10,001 bases of DNA from Clostridia bacterium BRH_c25 (lineage in GTDB: Bacteria > Bacillota_A > Clostridia > Lutisporales > Lutisporaceae): assembly GCA_001515955.1 (NCBI GenBank), contig LOES01000063.1:1-10001 (forward strand), written 5' to 3'. The notes beneath the pieces are model-generated. The model ran no database searches. It saw nothing but the letters and a program-made list of their open reading frames with translations, and was not told where the DNA came from. Both the position numbers and the translations under genes were made by a program. Shown one piece after another: positions 1 to 5,524 of the stretch; position 1 is the first letter of the stretch; each line of letters begins with the position of its first letter.

Positions 1-665
1 CCTTAAGATCTTTTATGTATAAGTTTCTTATGTTTATCTCGAATTTTTGTAGATCTACCCCATGAGCAACTTTACAATGAGACTTGATTATTTTTATAGC
101 ATCATAGTCTGCTAACCTCCGCTTTTCAGGCATATCCATGCATTCATCATCATTCTCTTTGTTTACATACTCTATAAAGCTCCTTACGGCTTTTTCTCTA
201 TCTGTGCTGAAAATATCAAGGGCAAAGTCTGCATCAGACCTATTATTTCCTTCAATATAATCAATGTAATTAGTCCAGTTATAGTTTTGAATGTTTGTTA
301 CTATTCCAGCCTTTATTGGATTTTGAAAAATATATCTCATCCTCTACAGGCTCGCTTTTAAACCGATCCTGAAATAAATATCCTATCCTGTCATACTTTT
401 TGTTATACCATAAAACATAGCTGCCACATATCCTTCTCATTACGGTTTCTAATGGTTCGTTGTCCTCCTTTAACAGCACATGAAGATGATTGCCCATTAA
501 GCAATAAGCATATAACTTATATTCACAAATTTCTCTGTATTTTTGCAAGGTTTGGATAAACTTAGCACAATCTTCCTCATCTTCAAATAGAGTCTGACGA
601 TTTATTCCCCTCATAATAATATGATATATTCTACTTTTACTCTTTATCCTTGCCGCCCTTGGCAC
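1..665 (-). pseudogene. REP-associated (Y1/IS200-like) tyrosine transposase, frameshifted by a small deletion
   Basis: The first 113 residues, read from a GTG at 665 with an AAGGGGGTG ribosome binding site, are a clear Y1_Tnp (RAYT) domain: an IYHIIMRGINRQ start, then CLMGNHLHVLLK with the HUH metal-binding histidines at residues 60 and 62, then YLFQDRFKSEPVED. After EDEIYF (about position 327) this frame runs into unrelated residues and stops near 279. The neighbouring frame takes over at position 325 with QNPIKAGI and stays open to the left window edge, including a CKVAHGVDLQKFE segment typical of the family's C-terminal region. Family members normally read roughly YF-LTVLRYIH-QNP here, so about 23 bases seem to be missing. 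The lost segment includes the tyrosine expected to be the DNA-attacking nucleophile. The HUH fold is seen; inactivity is inferred. The 3' end lies outside the window. Confidence 0.85.
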
Positions 666-1708
666 GAAAAACACCCCCTTTGGTAAATTATACCATATGG
701 GCACTTTGTGTCAATATCCCCGTCCCCTTGTTGCTGGGGGAAGGGAATGGTGAAAACGAAGTAGCAGAGCAACTTGGTATAAACGTTAAGACTGTCCGCA
801 AATGGAGGGATCGGTTCCATGCAAAAGGAATTAACGGGCTTGAGGATAGCCCACGTCCAGGAGCGCCGACAACCTTTACAACACTGCAAAGATGCGAAAT
901 TATTGCCATTGCATGTGATTACCCAAGCAATTACGGTTACGACACACATAACCACTGGACCGGCAAAATTTTAACAGAAGCAGCGAATACAAATATTAGT
1001 GGTCTTAGCATAAGCGAATCCAGCATAAGAAGGACTCTTGAAATGAATGACTTAAACAAAATGTGGCTTCACAGCAAGGATCCCGAGTTTACAGAGAAGG
1101 TTAATGATATTGTCGATCTATATGTAAATACCCCTAAGAATGAAGTGGTTATCTGCGTAGACGAAAAGACAGGGATGCAAGCTATCGAAAGAGTTGCAAA
1201 GATGGTACTACCAAAACCCGGTATTGTGGGCAAGTATGAATGTGAATATATTCGCCACGGCACACAGTCTCTAATTGCTGCATTTGACATCAAGACCGGT
1301 AATGTGATCGCACAGTGTGGAGATAAAAGGGCTGCAGAAGATTTGCTGGCATTTATGGAACAAGTAGCCCAGGCATATGTTGATGATAAAAAAATTCATG
1401 TAATATGGGATAATCTTAATATTCATAAAGATGGAGCAAGCGACAGGTGGACCCAGTTCAACGAAAAACACGGAGGGAAATTTGAGTTTCACTTTACTCC
1501 AAAACATGCTTCATGGGTTAATCAGATAGAAATATTCTTTTCAATATTGCATAGAAGATGCCTAAAACTCTCAAGCTTTAAATCAAAAGAGGAATTGAGA
1601 GAGATGGTAATGAAATTTATCAAACTCTGGAATGATAAAGAAGGGCATGCTTTTAACTGGACGTTTAAAGGCTACCCAATGCAGAATATAGAAAAGGAGA
1701 TTGCTTAG
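650..1708 (+). CDS. IS630-family DDE transposase, N-terminally truncated
   Basis: The protein matches the IS630/Tc1-mariner transposase group. A helix-turn-helix remnant (NEVAEQLGINVKTVRKWRDRF, residues 36-56) is followed by the GLEDSPRPG linker and the DDE core: D171 in ICVDEKTG, D254 in VIWDNLNIH and E294 in ASWVNQIEIFFSIL. It ends with the family tail FNWTFKGYPM. The frame is open from a TTG at 650, but recognisable homology only begins around residue 33 (about position 745). The first roughly 45 residues of a normal IS630 protein, half of its DNA-binding domain, are missing and replaced by the promoter region of the adjacent REP-type transposase. No ribosome binding site or in-frame ATG supports an internal start. 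The catalytic core is complete, but DNA binding is probably lost. A 96-residue ORF follows directly. Confidence 0.75.
   Translation: MPPLARKTPPLVNYTIWALCVNIPVPLLLGEGNGENEVAEQLGINVKTVRKWRDRFHAKGINGLEDSPRPGAPTTFTTLQRCEIIAIACDYPSNYGYDTHNHWTGKILTEAANTNISGLSISESSIRRTLEMNDLNKMWLHSKDPEFTEKVNDIVDLYVNTPKNEVVICVDEKTGMQAIERVAKMVLPKPGIVGKYECEYIRHGTQSLIAAFDIKTGNVIAQCGDKRAAEDLLAFMEQVAQAYVDDKKIHVIWDNLNIHKDGASDRWTQFNEKHGGKFEFHFTPKHASWVNQIEIFFSILHRRCLKLSSFKSKEELREMVMKFIKLWNDKEGHAFNWTFKGYPMQNIEKEIA
687..714 (-). promoter_or_regulatory. Consensus promoter of the REP-type transposase pseudogene
   Basis: On the minus strand TTGACA (709-714) and TATAAT (687-692) are both perfect and 16 bp apart, preceded by TGG as an extended -10. 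The predicted transcript starts just before the AAGGGGGTG ribosome binding site and the GTG at 665. The promoter lies inside the region where the rightward IS630 reading frame is also open, so the two elements abut or overlap here. Confidence 0.75.
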
Positions 1709-1999
1709 ATGTCTGAAAACCCTTTGAAATGGACTTGTGACACTGTAGAGAAAGAGCTAAGATCAAAAGGATATAATTATTTGAGAACTACCGCAAGAGG
1801 AAACCATATCATTATATACACAGAAGAAAACGGAGAAAAAATCAACCGTTCCAGGTTAACAAAATTAAAGGGTGATACATTCATGCTTGGAATGGCTGAC
1901 AATAGAGGTAGATGGGAACCGACTCCTTACGAAGGAAACGTAAAAGAACTTGTCTCCATGCTTACAGAGCAGTTCCCATGGGTTTTGGCAAAGTGGTAA
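1709..1999 (+). CDS. Small passenger protein coupled to the IS630 transposase, unknown function
   Basis: The ATG follows the transposase TAG stop with no gap, and AAAAGGAG lies eight bases upstream of it inside the transposase gene, so translation is probably coupled. The 96-residue protein is soluble, with no signal peptide or membrane segment. I do not recognise it with certainty. The N-terminal half, with an amphipathic helix, then KGYNYLRTTARGNHIIIYTEE, resembles the small alpha-beta RNA-binding fold of HicA toxins, in which a G-x-H motif precedes a beta strand; here the motif is GNH at residues 32-34. The C-terminal half (RGRWEPTPYEG, then a helix ending FPWVLAKW) is rich in aromatic residues. 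It may be a second protein of this transposon type or an unrelated gene picked up by it. Its stop codon lies in the loop of a terminator hairpin. Confidence 0.7.
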   Translation: MSENPLKWTCDTVEKELRSKGYNYLRTTARGNHIIIYTEENGEKINRSRLTKLKGDTFMLGMADNRGRWEPTPYEGNVKELVSMLTEQFPWVLAKW

Positions 2000-2011
2000 G
2001 CTTTGCCTTTT
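1987..2011 (+). terminator. Rho-independent terminator of the IS630 unit
   Basis: GGCAAAG (1987-1993) pairs perfectly with CTTTGCC (2001-2007) around a 7-base loop, followed by TTTT. The TAA stop of the passenger ORF is inside the loop, so coding region and terminator overlap. Confidence 0.6.
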
Positions 2012-2015
2012 AGGA

Positions 2016-2035
2016 ACGGATTTATGAAAATCTGT
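2016..2035. repeat. Hairpin between convergent genes
   Basis: ACGGATTT and AAATCTGT form an 8-bp stem with one G-T pair and a 4-base loop. It lies between the plus-strand passenger ORF and the minus-strand HicA-like gene. It has no good T-run on either side, so it is at most a weak terminator or part of a transposon end. Confidence 0.35.
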
Positions 2036-2041
2036 ACTAGT

Positions 2042-2284
2042 TTATATACTGTTCAAATAATCATTGTATTCTTGCACGGTACTAAACCCTAATTCCTTTA
2101 CATAACTGTTGAATGTTCCTGTCGGTACGTCTTTACCGCCATTGTGTTTGTGTATCATTATTTTAACAAACTTATCTTTTACATAACCTTTCCATAGAAC
2201 ACCGTTTGTTTTCGGGATACCCTTTAAGCCCAAGGCCTTGCACACCCTTTCCAGGTCGCGAAAACTCGTCGTCAATGTTGCCAC
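2042..2284 (-). CDS. HicA-like toxin (putative)
   Basis: An 80-residue basic protein with the size and helix-strand pattern of HicA mRNA interferases: SFRDLERVCKALGL helix, WKGYVK strand, KIMIHKHNGGKDVPTGTF strand and turn, then a C-terminal helix (YVKELGFSTVQEYNDYL) like the HicA helix after the 'GT' turn. The G-S-H motif that carries the catalytic histidine in typical HicA is not obvious: that position reads TNGVLWKG, and the only histidines are H45 and H47 in IHKH. It is therefore a divergent subfamily or a relative with other chemistry. The frame opens with GTG at 2284, but GAGG directly abuts it; a TTG at 2275 has GAGG at 8 bases and fits better. It lies 8 bp after the antitoxin-like gene in one operon. 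Toxicity is inferred. Confidence 0.6.
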   Translation of the reverse strand: MATLTTSFRDLERVCKALGLKGIPKTNGVLWKGYVKDKFVKIMIHKHNGGKDVPTGTFNSYVKELGFSTVQEYNDYLNSI

Positions 2285-2292
2285 CTCGTTTA

Positions 2293-2745
2293 CTAAACTA
2301 AGTTCAACACCTTTAATAACTCTGATTCAGTTTTGCAGTGGCTGATTCTCATAAAATAAGGATATTGCTTTTTTTGGGGATCCATTCTCATGTAAAGCTC
2401 TATATCTTCAAAAAAGTCTTCCATTAATGCCATTACGTTATCTAACATGATTTGTATTGCTTCTTCTTCTGAATCCCCACTTCCGAATGCATTTATTTCT
2501 TTTATACAAATTTCGTGCTGCTTCGTTTCTTCATCAAATGTTACTTCAGGATTAAACTCGTATTTTTTTAATATATCTTCTAACAGGTCTGTTGCTATAA
2601 TCGATACTGTCGGGCCTCCCTTTTTTGCATTGCCGGTTAACACTTCCTGGAAGTTGTTTATAACCTTAAAGATTATGTCTGACACATTGTTTCTAAAGTC
2701 TTTAAGGCCTATTACTTTCATACCCCCTATATTTTCCACGTTCAT
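2293..2745 (-). CDS. Phd/RelB-HicB-like antitoxin (putative)
   Basis: The chosen ATG at 2745 has an ideal AAAGGAGG site six bases upstream and gives 150 residues. Residues about 8-60 (MKVIGLKDFRNNVSDII, then TVSIIATDLLEDIL) look like a Phd/YefM-type N-terminal DNA-binding antitoxin domain. Residues about 65-112 (HEICIKEINAFGSGDSEEEA, then a helix) resemble the HicB fold that neutralises HicA. The tail is unassigned. The same frame is open upstream to an ATG at 2889 with a weaker AAGG site, which would add 48 hydrophilic residues; that ATG lies only about 15 bases below the predicted transcription start. Gene order is antitoxin then toxin, and the operon is likely autoregulated, as for most such modules. 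The assignment rests on motif resemblance and on the small HicA-like partner. Confidence 0.6.
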   Translation of the reverse strand: MNVENIGGMKVIGLKDFRNNVSDIIFKVINNFQEVLTGNAKKGGPTVSIIATDLLEDILKKYEFNPEVTFDEETKQHEICIKEINAFGSGDSEEEAIQIMLDNVMALMEDFFEDIELYMRMDPQKKQYPYFMRISHCKTESELLKVLNLV

Positions 2746-2910
2746 ACATCCTCCTTTAACTAAAGACCTCGACTCGTCTTTATTACCTCCTTGCCTACCC
2801 TCCTTTTCTATTTCAGTCCCCCTAATAGTTCTATATTTGGTTATATTTTCGTTTTTGTTTTTATTGTAGCTCTCATCACATTTTTTCATAATTAGCCTTA
2901 ACCTACCTTT

Positions 2911-2939
2911 ATTATATTATTATTGTGGCATTATGTCAA
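2911..2939 (-). promoter_or_regulatory. Perfect consensus promoter of the toxin-antitoxin-like operon
   Basis: TTGACA (2934-2939), a 17-bp spacer and TATAAT (2911-2916) on the minus strand match the vegetative consensus at all twelve positions. Transcription should begin near 2904, leaving about 160 nt before the well-supported ATG at 2745. That leader contains an AAAGAC/GTCTTT hairpin just before the ribosome binding site. Confidence 0.8.
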
Positions 2940-2991
2940 TGATGTACACAATGTATATTATCCAATTTAATTAGTTTTATTCTTATAGTAA

Positions 2992-3034
2992 AAAAGGCTT
3001 CTATTGAAGCATTTTCAAATTATGGAAGCCTTTT
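2992..3034. terminator. Bidirectional terminator-like hairpin
   Basis: AAAAGGCTTC (2992-3001) and GAAGCCTTTT (3025-3034) are perfect inverted repeats. The loop contains a second small hairpin (TTGAA/TTCAA). A-rich and T-rich flanks are built into the stem, so it could stop transcription from either side. It separates the toxin-antitoxin promoter from the repeat-rich region. Confidence 0.45.
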
Positions 3035-3118
3035 ATGAAACTCATTTACGGAAAGTGGTACATTAAGGAAATCTATACTTTCCTATTCGTTATAAAGAAG
3101 TTGTTAACAGGAAAGAAT

Positions 3119-3194
3119 ATGTACCGGGTGCAGCGGTTAAGTGATTATTTTTATTTACTAAACAATAACCTCTTATCCTTTGTACCCGGTACAT
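3119..3194. repeat. Large palindromic element with GTACCGGG ends
   Basis: ATGTACCGGGT (3119-3129) and ACCCGGTACAT (3184-3194) are perfect 11-bp inverted repeats. An inner GGTTA (from about 3136) pairs with TAACC (from about 3167). The whole 76 bp folds as a branched or interrupted hairpin without a good coding frame. It resembles the element at 5313-5386, so it may be a non-autonomous repeat of REP or MITE type. Confidence 0.6.
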
Positions 3195-3204
3195 CACTTT
3201 ATAA

Positions 3205-3227
3205 GGACGCCCAATGGGCGCCCCTAC
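3205..3227 (-). repeat. REP-like palindrome with GTAG head
   Basis: Read on the minus strand it is GTAG followed by an imperfect palindrome: GGCGCCC, loop ATT, GGGCGTCC, with one mismatch in the stem. A GTAG-type tetranucleotide followed by an imperfect palindrome is the known signature of REP sequences recognised by RAYT transposases. A decayed RAYT gene lies at the left edge of the window. Confidence 0.55.
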
Positions 3228-3242
3228 GCATACTAATATACC

Positions 3243-3259
3243 GAACCGTTCCCTACGAA
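3243..3259 (-). repeat. Half copy of the AACGGTT palindrome
   Basis: On the minus strand the stretch reads TTCGTAGGGAACGGTTC. The perfect palindrome behind rbgA (6409-6428) is preceded by TTCGCAGGGAACGGTT, so 15 of 16 bases match, and then the second arm is lacking here. This looks like a truncated copy of the same dispersed repeat, again with GTAG at its head. Confidence 0.55.
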
Positions 3260-3298
3260 TAAAAAGCCATAGGCACAAAATATTTTATACTACCGATC

Positions 3299-3322
3299 AA
3301 TAACCTAATAACCTTATAACCT
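3299..3322. repeat. Three tandem octamers
   Basis: AATAACCT, AATAACCT and TATAACCT follow each other without a gap. ATAACCT also occurs in the nearby palindromic element (about 3165). The remaining DNA from 3323 to 3501 holds no credible gene; it contains a 10-bp palindrome CGGTATACCG at 3365-3374 and the repeats described next. Confidence 0.5.
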
Positions 3323-3426
3323 GGCACTCATTTCTGCTGCTTAGAATATAATTAAAGTAAAAATCGGTATACCGCCAAGAGTTTATAAGGGATACTACAT
3401 ATATTCATAAAAAACCGAATGGATTT

Positions 3427-3474
3427 ACCGTCCCCAAACTGTACACTTGAAAGGGGTCACTTCAAACCGTCCCC
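3427..3474. repeat. Duplicated ACCGTCCCC motif
   Basis: ACCGTCCCC occurs at 3427-3435 and 3466-3474, with AAGGGGTCAC between them. A related CCCCGTCCCC lies at 718-727, just upstream of the REP-type transposase promoter. The shared motif suggests these are fragments of the ends of that transposase family. Confidence 0.4.
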
Positions 3475-3501
3475 ACTGCTCCGAAGTTGCTTAAATACAC
3501 C

Positions 3502-4563
3502 TTACATACTCTTATGACTTCCGTCAACCCTATAAATGTCCAACACTTCATCGTCTTTTACAATATACATTTTGTCGTACAAATTTATAGTTGTACAACA
3601 ATGTGTCGGTATATAAGAAATTTTATCTAAAAGTTTATAATTATGATTCTTCACTTTTATAGTTCCGTGTTCTTCGCTTAATCCTATCGAAGCTTCCGGC
3701 AATTCTCTGATAACAGGAAGCCCTTGTTCTGTTGAGCAGCTCTTAGCCCCTGTATCGGTCACTATCCTGTCCTTATGAACACTGATGATACTTGATAAAA
3801 CTGTCAATGCACATTTATAATCTGAATTCAATCTTGTATATTCCCGGTCCATATAGACAAATGAACCTGCCTGCAATTCAGTATAATTATCACTATTTGC
3901 ATCAATATATGACGTTCCCGTGCTTCCACCACTAATTTGATTTATTTTTATGTTATTATCGTTTAAGTATTTTTTCAGATTTGCTATTTTATTTTCTAAA
4001 TGTATTGCGGTCTCTTCTCTCTTTTCATTATCCAGAACATGAGAATTATGTCCGGCATAGGCCTGGATACCCTCTAGCTCCAAATTATCTGAAGCATTTA
4101 TTATTTTTGCCAGTTCAAGAACTTCCTCAAAGGTATCTACTCCACATCTTGACATTCCCAAATCAAATTCAATCAGGCAGAACAGCACTACGCCATTTTT
4201 TTTGGCAATCTCCGACAGCTTGTCGATATTTTCCTTACAGTCAACACAAACTGTTATTTTACTTTTTCGAGACAGCTGTGTCAATCTTTCGATCTTAACA
4301 GGGTCTACAATCTGATTCGCTATTAATATGTCTTGAATACCGGCTTCAGCCAATACTTCGGCCTCACTTAATTTTGAACAGGTTATTCCCTTTGCACCTC
4401 TCTCAATCAGTATTTTGGAAATTTCCGTACATTTATGAGTCTTAAAATGCGGCCTTAATTTTACTTTTTTATTTCTTAATTTTTCCATCATTTTATTTAC
4501 ATTATTATTAAAAACATCTATATCTAAAAGTAAAGCCGGGGTTTCAATATTTTGTATTTTCAT
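3502..4563 (-). CDS. D-threonine aldolase / D-serine dehydratase-like PLP enzyme
   Basis: A 353-residue fold-type III PLP enzyme: an alanine-racemase-like barrel followed by a D-serine-dehydratase-like C-terminal domain. The N-terminus IETPALLLDIDVFNNNV and RPHFKTHKC are diagnostic; K41 in HFKTHK is the expected Schiff-base lysine. SGGSTGT (from about residue 212) fits the phosphate-binding loop, and PTHCCTTINLYD supplies the expected H321-x-C323 metal pair. Such enzymes cleave D-threonine-type beta-hydroxy-D-amino acids to glycine and an aldehyde, or deaminate D-serine, in the cytoplasm with a divalent metal; the substrate cannot be fixed from sequence. Length is close to the usual range. 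The ATG has AGGAGG six bases upstream. It follows the cupin gene by 86 bp on the same strand, probably as one transcript. Confidence 0.85.
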   Translation of the reverse strand: MKIQNIETPALLLDIDVFNNNVNKMMEKLRNKKVKLRPHFKTHKCTEISKILIERGAKGITCSKLSEAEVLAEAGIQDILIANQIVDPVKIERLTQLSRKSKITVCVDCKENIDKLSEIAKKNGVVLFCLIEFDLGMSRCGVDTFEEVLELAKIINASDNLELEGIQAYAGHNSHVLDNEKREETAIHLENKIANLKKYLNDNNIKINQISGGSTGTSYIDANSDNYTELQAGSFVYMDREYTRLNSDYKCALTVLSSIISVHKDRIVTDTGAKSCSTEQGLPVIRELPEASIGLSEEHGTIKVKNHNYKLLDKISYIPTHCCTTINLYDKMYIVKDDEVLDIYRVDGSHKSM

Positions 4564-4632
4564 TTTTCCTCCTCATCCTCCATATGCAAATTTCAAACCT
4601 TTAGCATTTATCATGCCAGGTACCCACTATTC

Positions 4633-4651
4633 GGTCGCTAATTGGGCGATC
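4633..4651. repeat. Small REP-like hairpin at the cupin stop codon
   Basis: GGTCGC and GCGATC pair over six positions with one G-T, around TAATTGG. The core TTGGGCG resembles the AATGGGCG of the REP-like palindrome at 3205-3227. It overlaps the last bases of the cupin gene, so it might be chance. Confidence 0.3.
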
Positions 4652-5009
4652 AGTCTCCAATAGGCTTAACTGTACCTTCTTCAATCATTAATACAATTGC
4701 CTTCTGTTCTGCTATTGGGCGATGCATTTCGCCTTTAGGTATACAAATACCCTGCTGTTCTTCTAATTTAAACATCCCTTTCTCAGTTTCAATTATCAAA
4801 CTCCCATTCAAAACAAAAAATACCTCATCTTCTTTATCATGTTTGTGCCAATGAAATTCTCCTTCAAAAATACCTAATCGCAGTACTGAACTGTTTACTT
4901 TGCAAAGGGTCTGGTTAAACCATTTCTCTGTGCATTTATTGACAACATCGGGTACATCAATTACTTGCAAATAATCATACTTGATATCCATATTCAAGAT
5001 GTAGTTCAT
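4650..5009 (-). CDS. Single-domain cupin protein
   Basis: A 119-residue small beta-barrel protein with both cupin motifs. Motif 1 is GEFHWHKHDKEDEVFFVLNG (residues 50-69), with metal ligands expected at H55, H57 and E62. Motif 2 is GICIPKGEMH (87-96), with H96 as the fourth ligand. The ligands are intact, so it can bind a metal ion, but this family ranges from isomerases and dioxygenases to sugar or amino-acid binding proteins, and the sequence does not tell which. GGAGG lies 11 bases before the ATG; an internal ATG at residue 7 is an alternative. Its neighbour downstream is the PLP-dependent D-amino-acid enzyme, suggesting a shared small-molecule pathway (inference). Confidence 0.85.
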   Translation of the reverse strand: MNYILNMDIKYDYLQVIDVPDVVNKCTEKWFNQTLCKVNSSVLRLGIFEGEFHWHKHDKEDEVFFVLNGSLIIETEKGMFKLEEQQGICIPKGEMHRPIAEQKAIVLMIEEGTVKPIGD

Positions 5010-5057
5010 TTTATAACATACCTCCCATACAAATTAAGATTTTTTACTAACACTCAC

Positions 5058-5240
5058 TCATTCTAATGATTTCGTTTTCTTTAACAATCTCTCCTTATCT
5101 CTTAAAATGAAAACCTCTTTTTCTATCTTTCCTGTAATTTGAGCTTCTTGTTCCGGGTACACATTTCCTTTGTATACTATTCGATATATGTTTCCATATC
5201 CCTCCATATAATCCAAAATATTAGCTTTGTTCAATCTCAA
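5058..5240 (-). CDS. Small ORF, uncertain
   Basis: A 60-residue frame from a TTG without a recognisable ribosome binding site. The peptide is charged, with YRIVYKGNVYPEQEAQITG followed by a lysine-rich end. I do not recognise it. It lies 48 bp upstream of the cupin gene on the same strand and could be a leader gene of that operon, or the degraded end of a longer gene. Confidence 0.3.
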   Translation of the reverse strand: MRLNKANILDYMEGYGNIYRIVYKGNVYPEQEAQITGKIEKEVFILRDKERLLKKTKSLE

Positions 5241-5251
5241 TACAAATAAAT

Positions 5252-5282
5252 AACCGCCGCTCTTTTACCAAGAATGGCGGTT
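5252..5282. terminator. Hairpin upstream of the small ORF
   Basis: AACCGCC (5252-5258) and GGCGGTT (5276-5282) form a perfect 7-bp stem. On the minus strand it is followed by ATTTATTTGTATT, a poor U-tract. It could be a weak terminator or leader structure ahead of the cupin operon. Confidence 0.35.
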
Positions 5283-5312
5283 TACCTATATAACATGATA
5301 CGGAAATCTTAG

Positions 5313-5386
5313 GTATCAGGCACTGCACTGAAGAACTTATTTAAATCAACTCAGTGAATAAGTTCTTTTGTTCTTTACCCTGGTAC
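5313..5386. repeat. Large palindromic element with GTATCAGG/CCTGGTAC ends
   Basis: The outer arms GTATCAGG (5313-5320) and CCTGGTAC (5379-5386) pair over eight positions with one T-G. The inner arms AAGAACTTATT (5331-5341) and AATAAGTTCTT (5357-5367) pair perfectly over 11. Size and end sequence resemble the element at 3119-3194. The inner hairpin is followed by TTTG and could also weaken transcription towards the acetyltransferase gene. No gene is visible between 5241 and 5524. Confidence 0.6.
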
Positions 5387-5425
5387 TACATTCTGGAACA
5401 GCATAACTAAATTTTCACTTTGTTA

Positions 5426-5454
5426 TTGACACTTCTGGTATATTGGTTAATAAT
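5426..5454 (+). promoter_or_regulatory. Promoter of the acetyltransferase gene
   Basis: TTGACA (5426-5431) is perfect, the spacer is 17 bp and the -10 is AATAAT (5449-5454, five of six). The start site would be near 5461, giving a leader of about 63 nt. Confidence 0.65.
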
Positions 5455-5524
5455 GGTATTGCTTAATGAAAATCTTGGCATAGGCTTAATAGACATTGCA
5501 TTATTAATAACTTAGGAGATTCAT

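Noticed and set aside
2447..2869. 140-codon plus-strand ORF opposite the antitoxin gene
   Set aside because: Antisense shadow; its hydrophobic serine-rich translation is typical of reverse-complemented AT-rich coding DNA, and the minus-strand gene has promoter and ribosome binding site.
3035..3278. Overlapping plus- and minus-strand ORFs of 62-75 codons
   Set aside because: They span the palindromic elements, have no supporting ribosome binding site and no recognisable protein pattern; the palindromes create open frames on both strands.
3119..3474. Possible CRISPR-like array in the repeat-rich non-coding stretch
   Set aside because: The repeats differ from each other, are not regularly spaced and no cas gene is present.
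4641..4723. ATTGGGCGAT repeated at 4641 and 4714
   Set aside because: The second copy is inside a conserved cupin motif and the match is only 10 bases, so I do not treat it as a real repeat pair.
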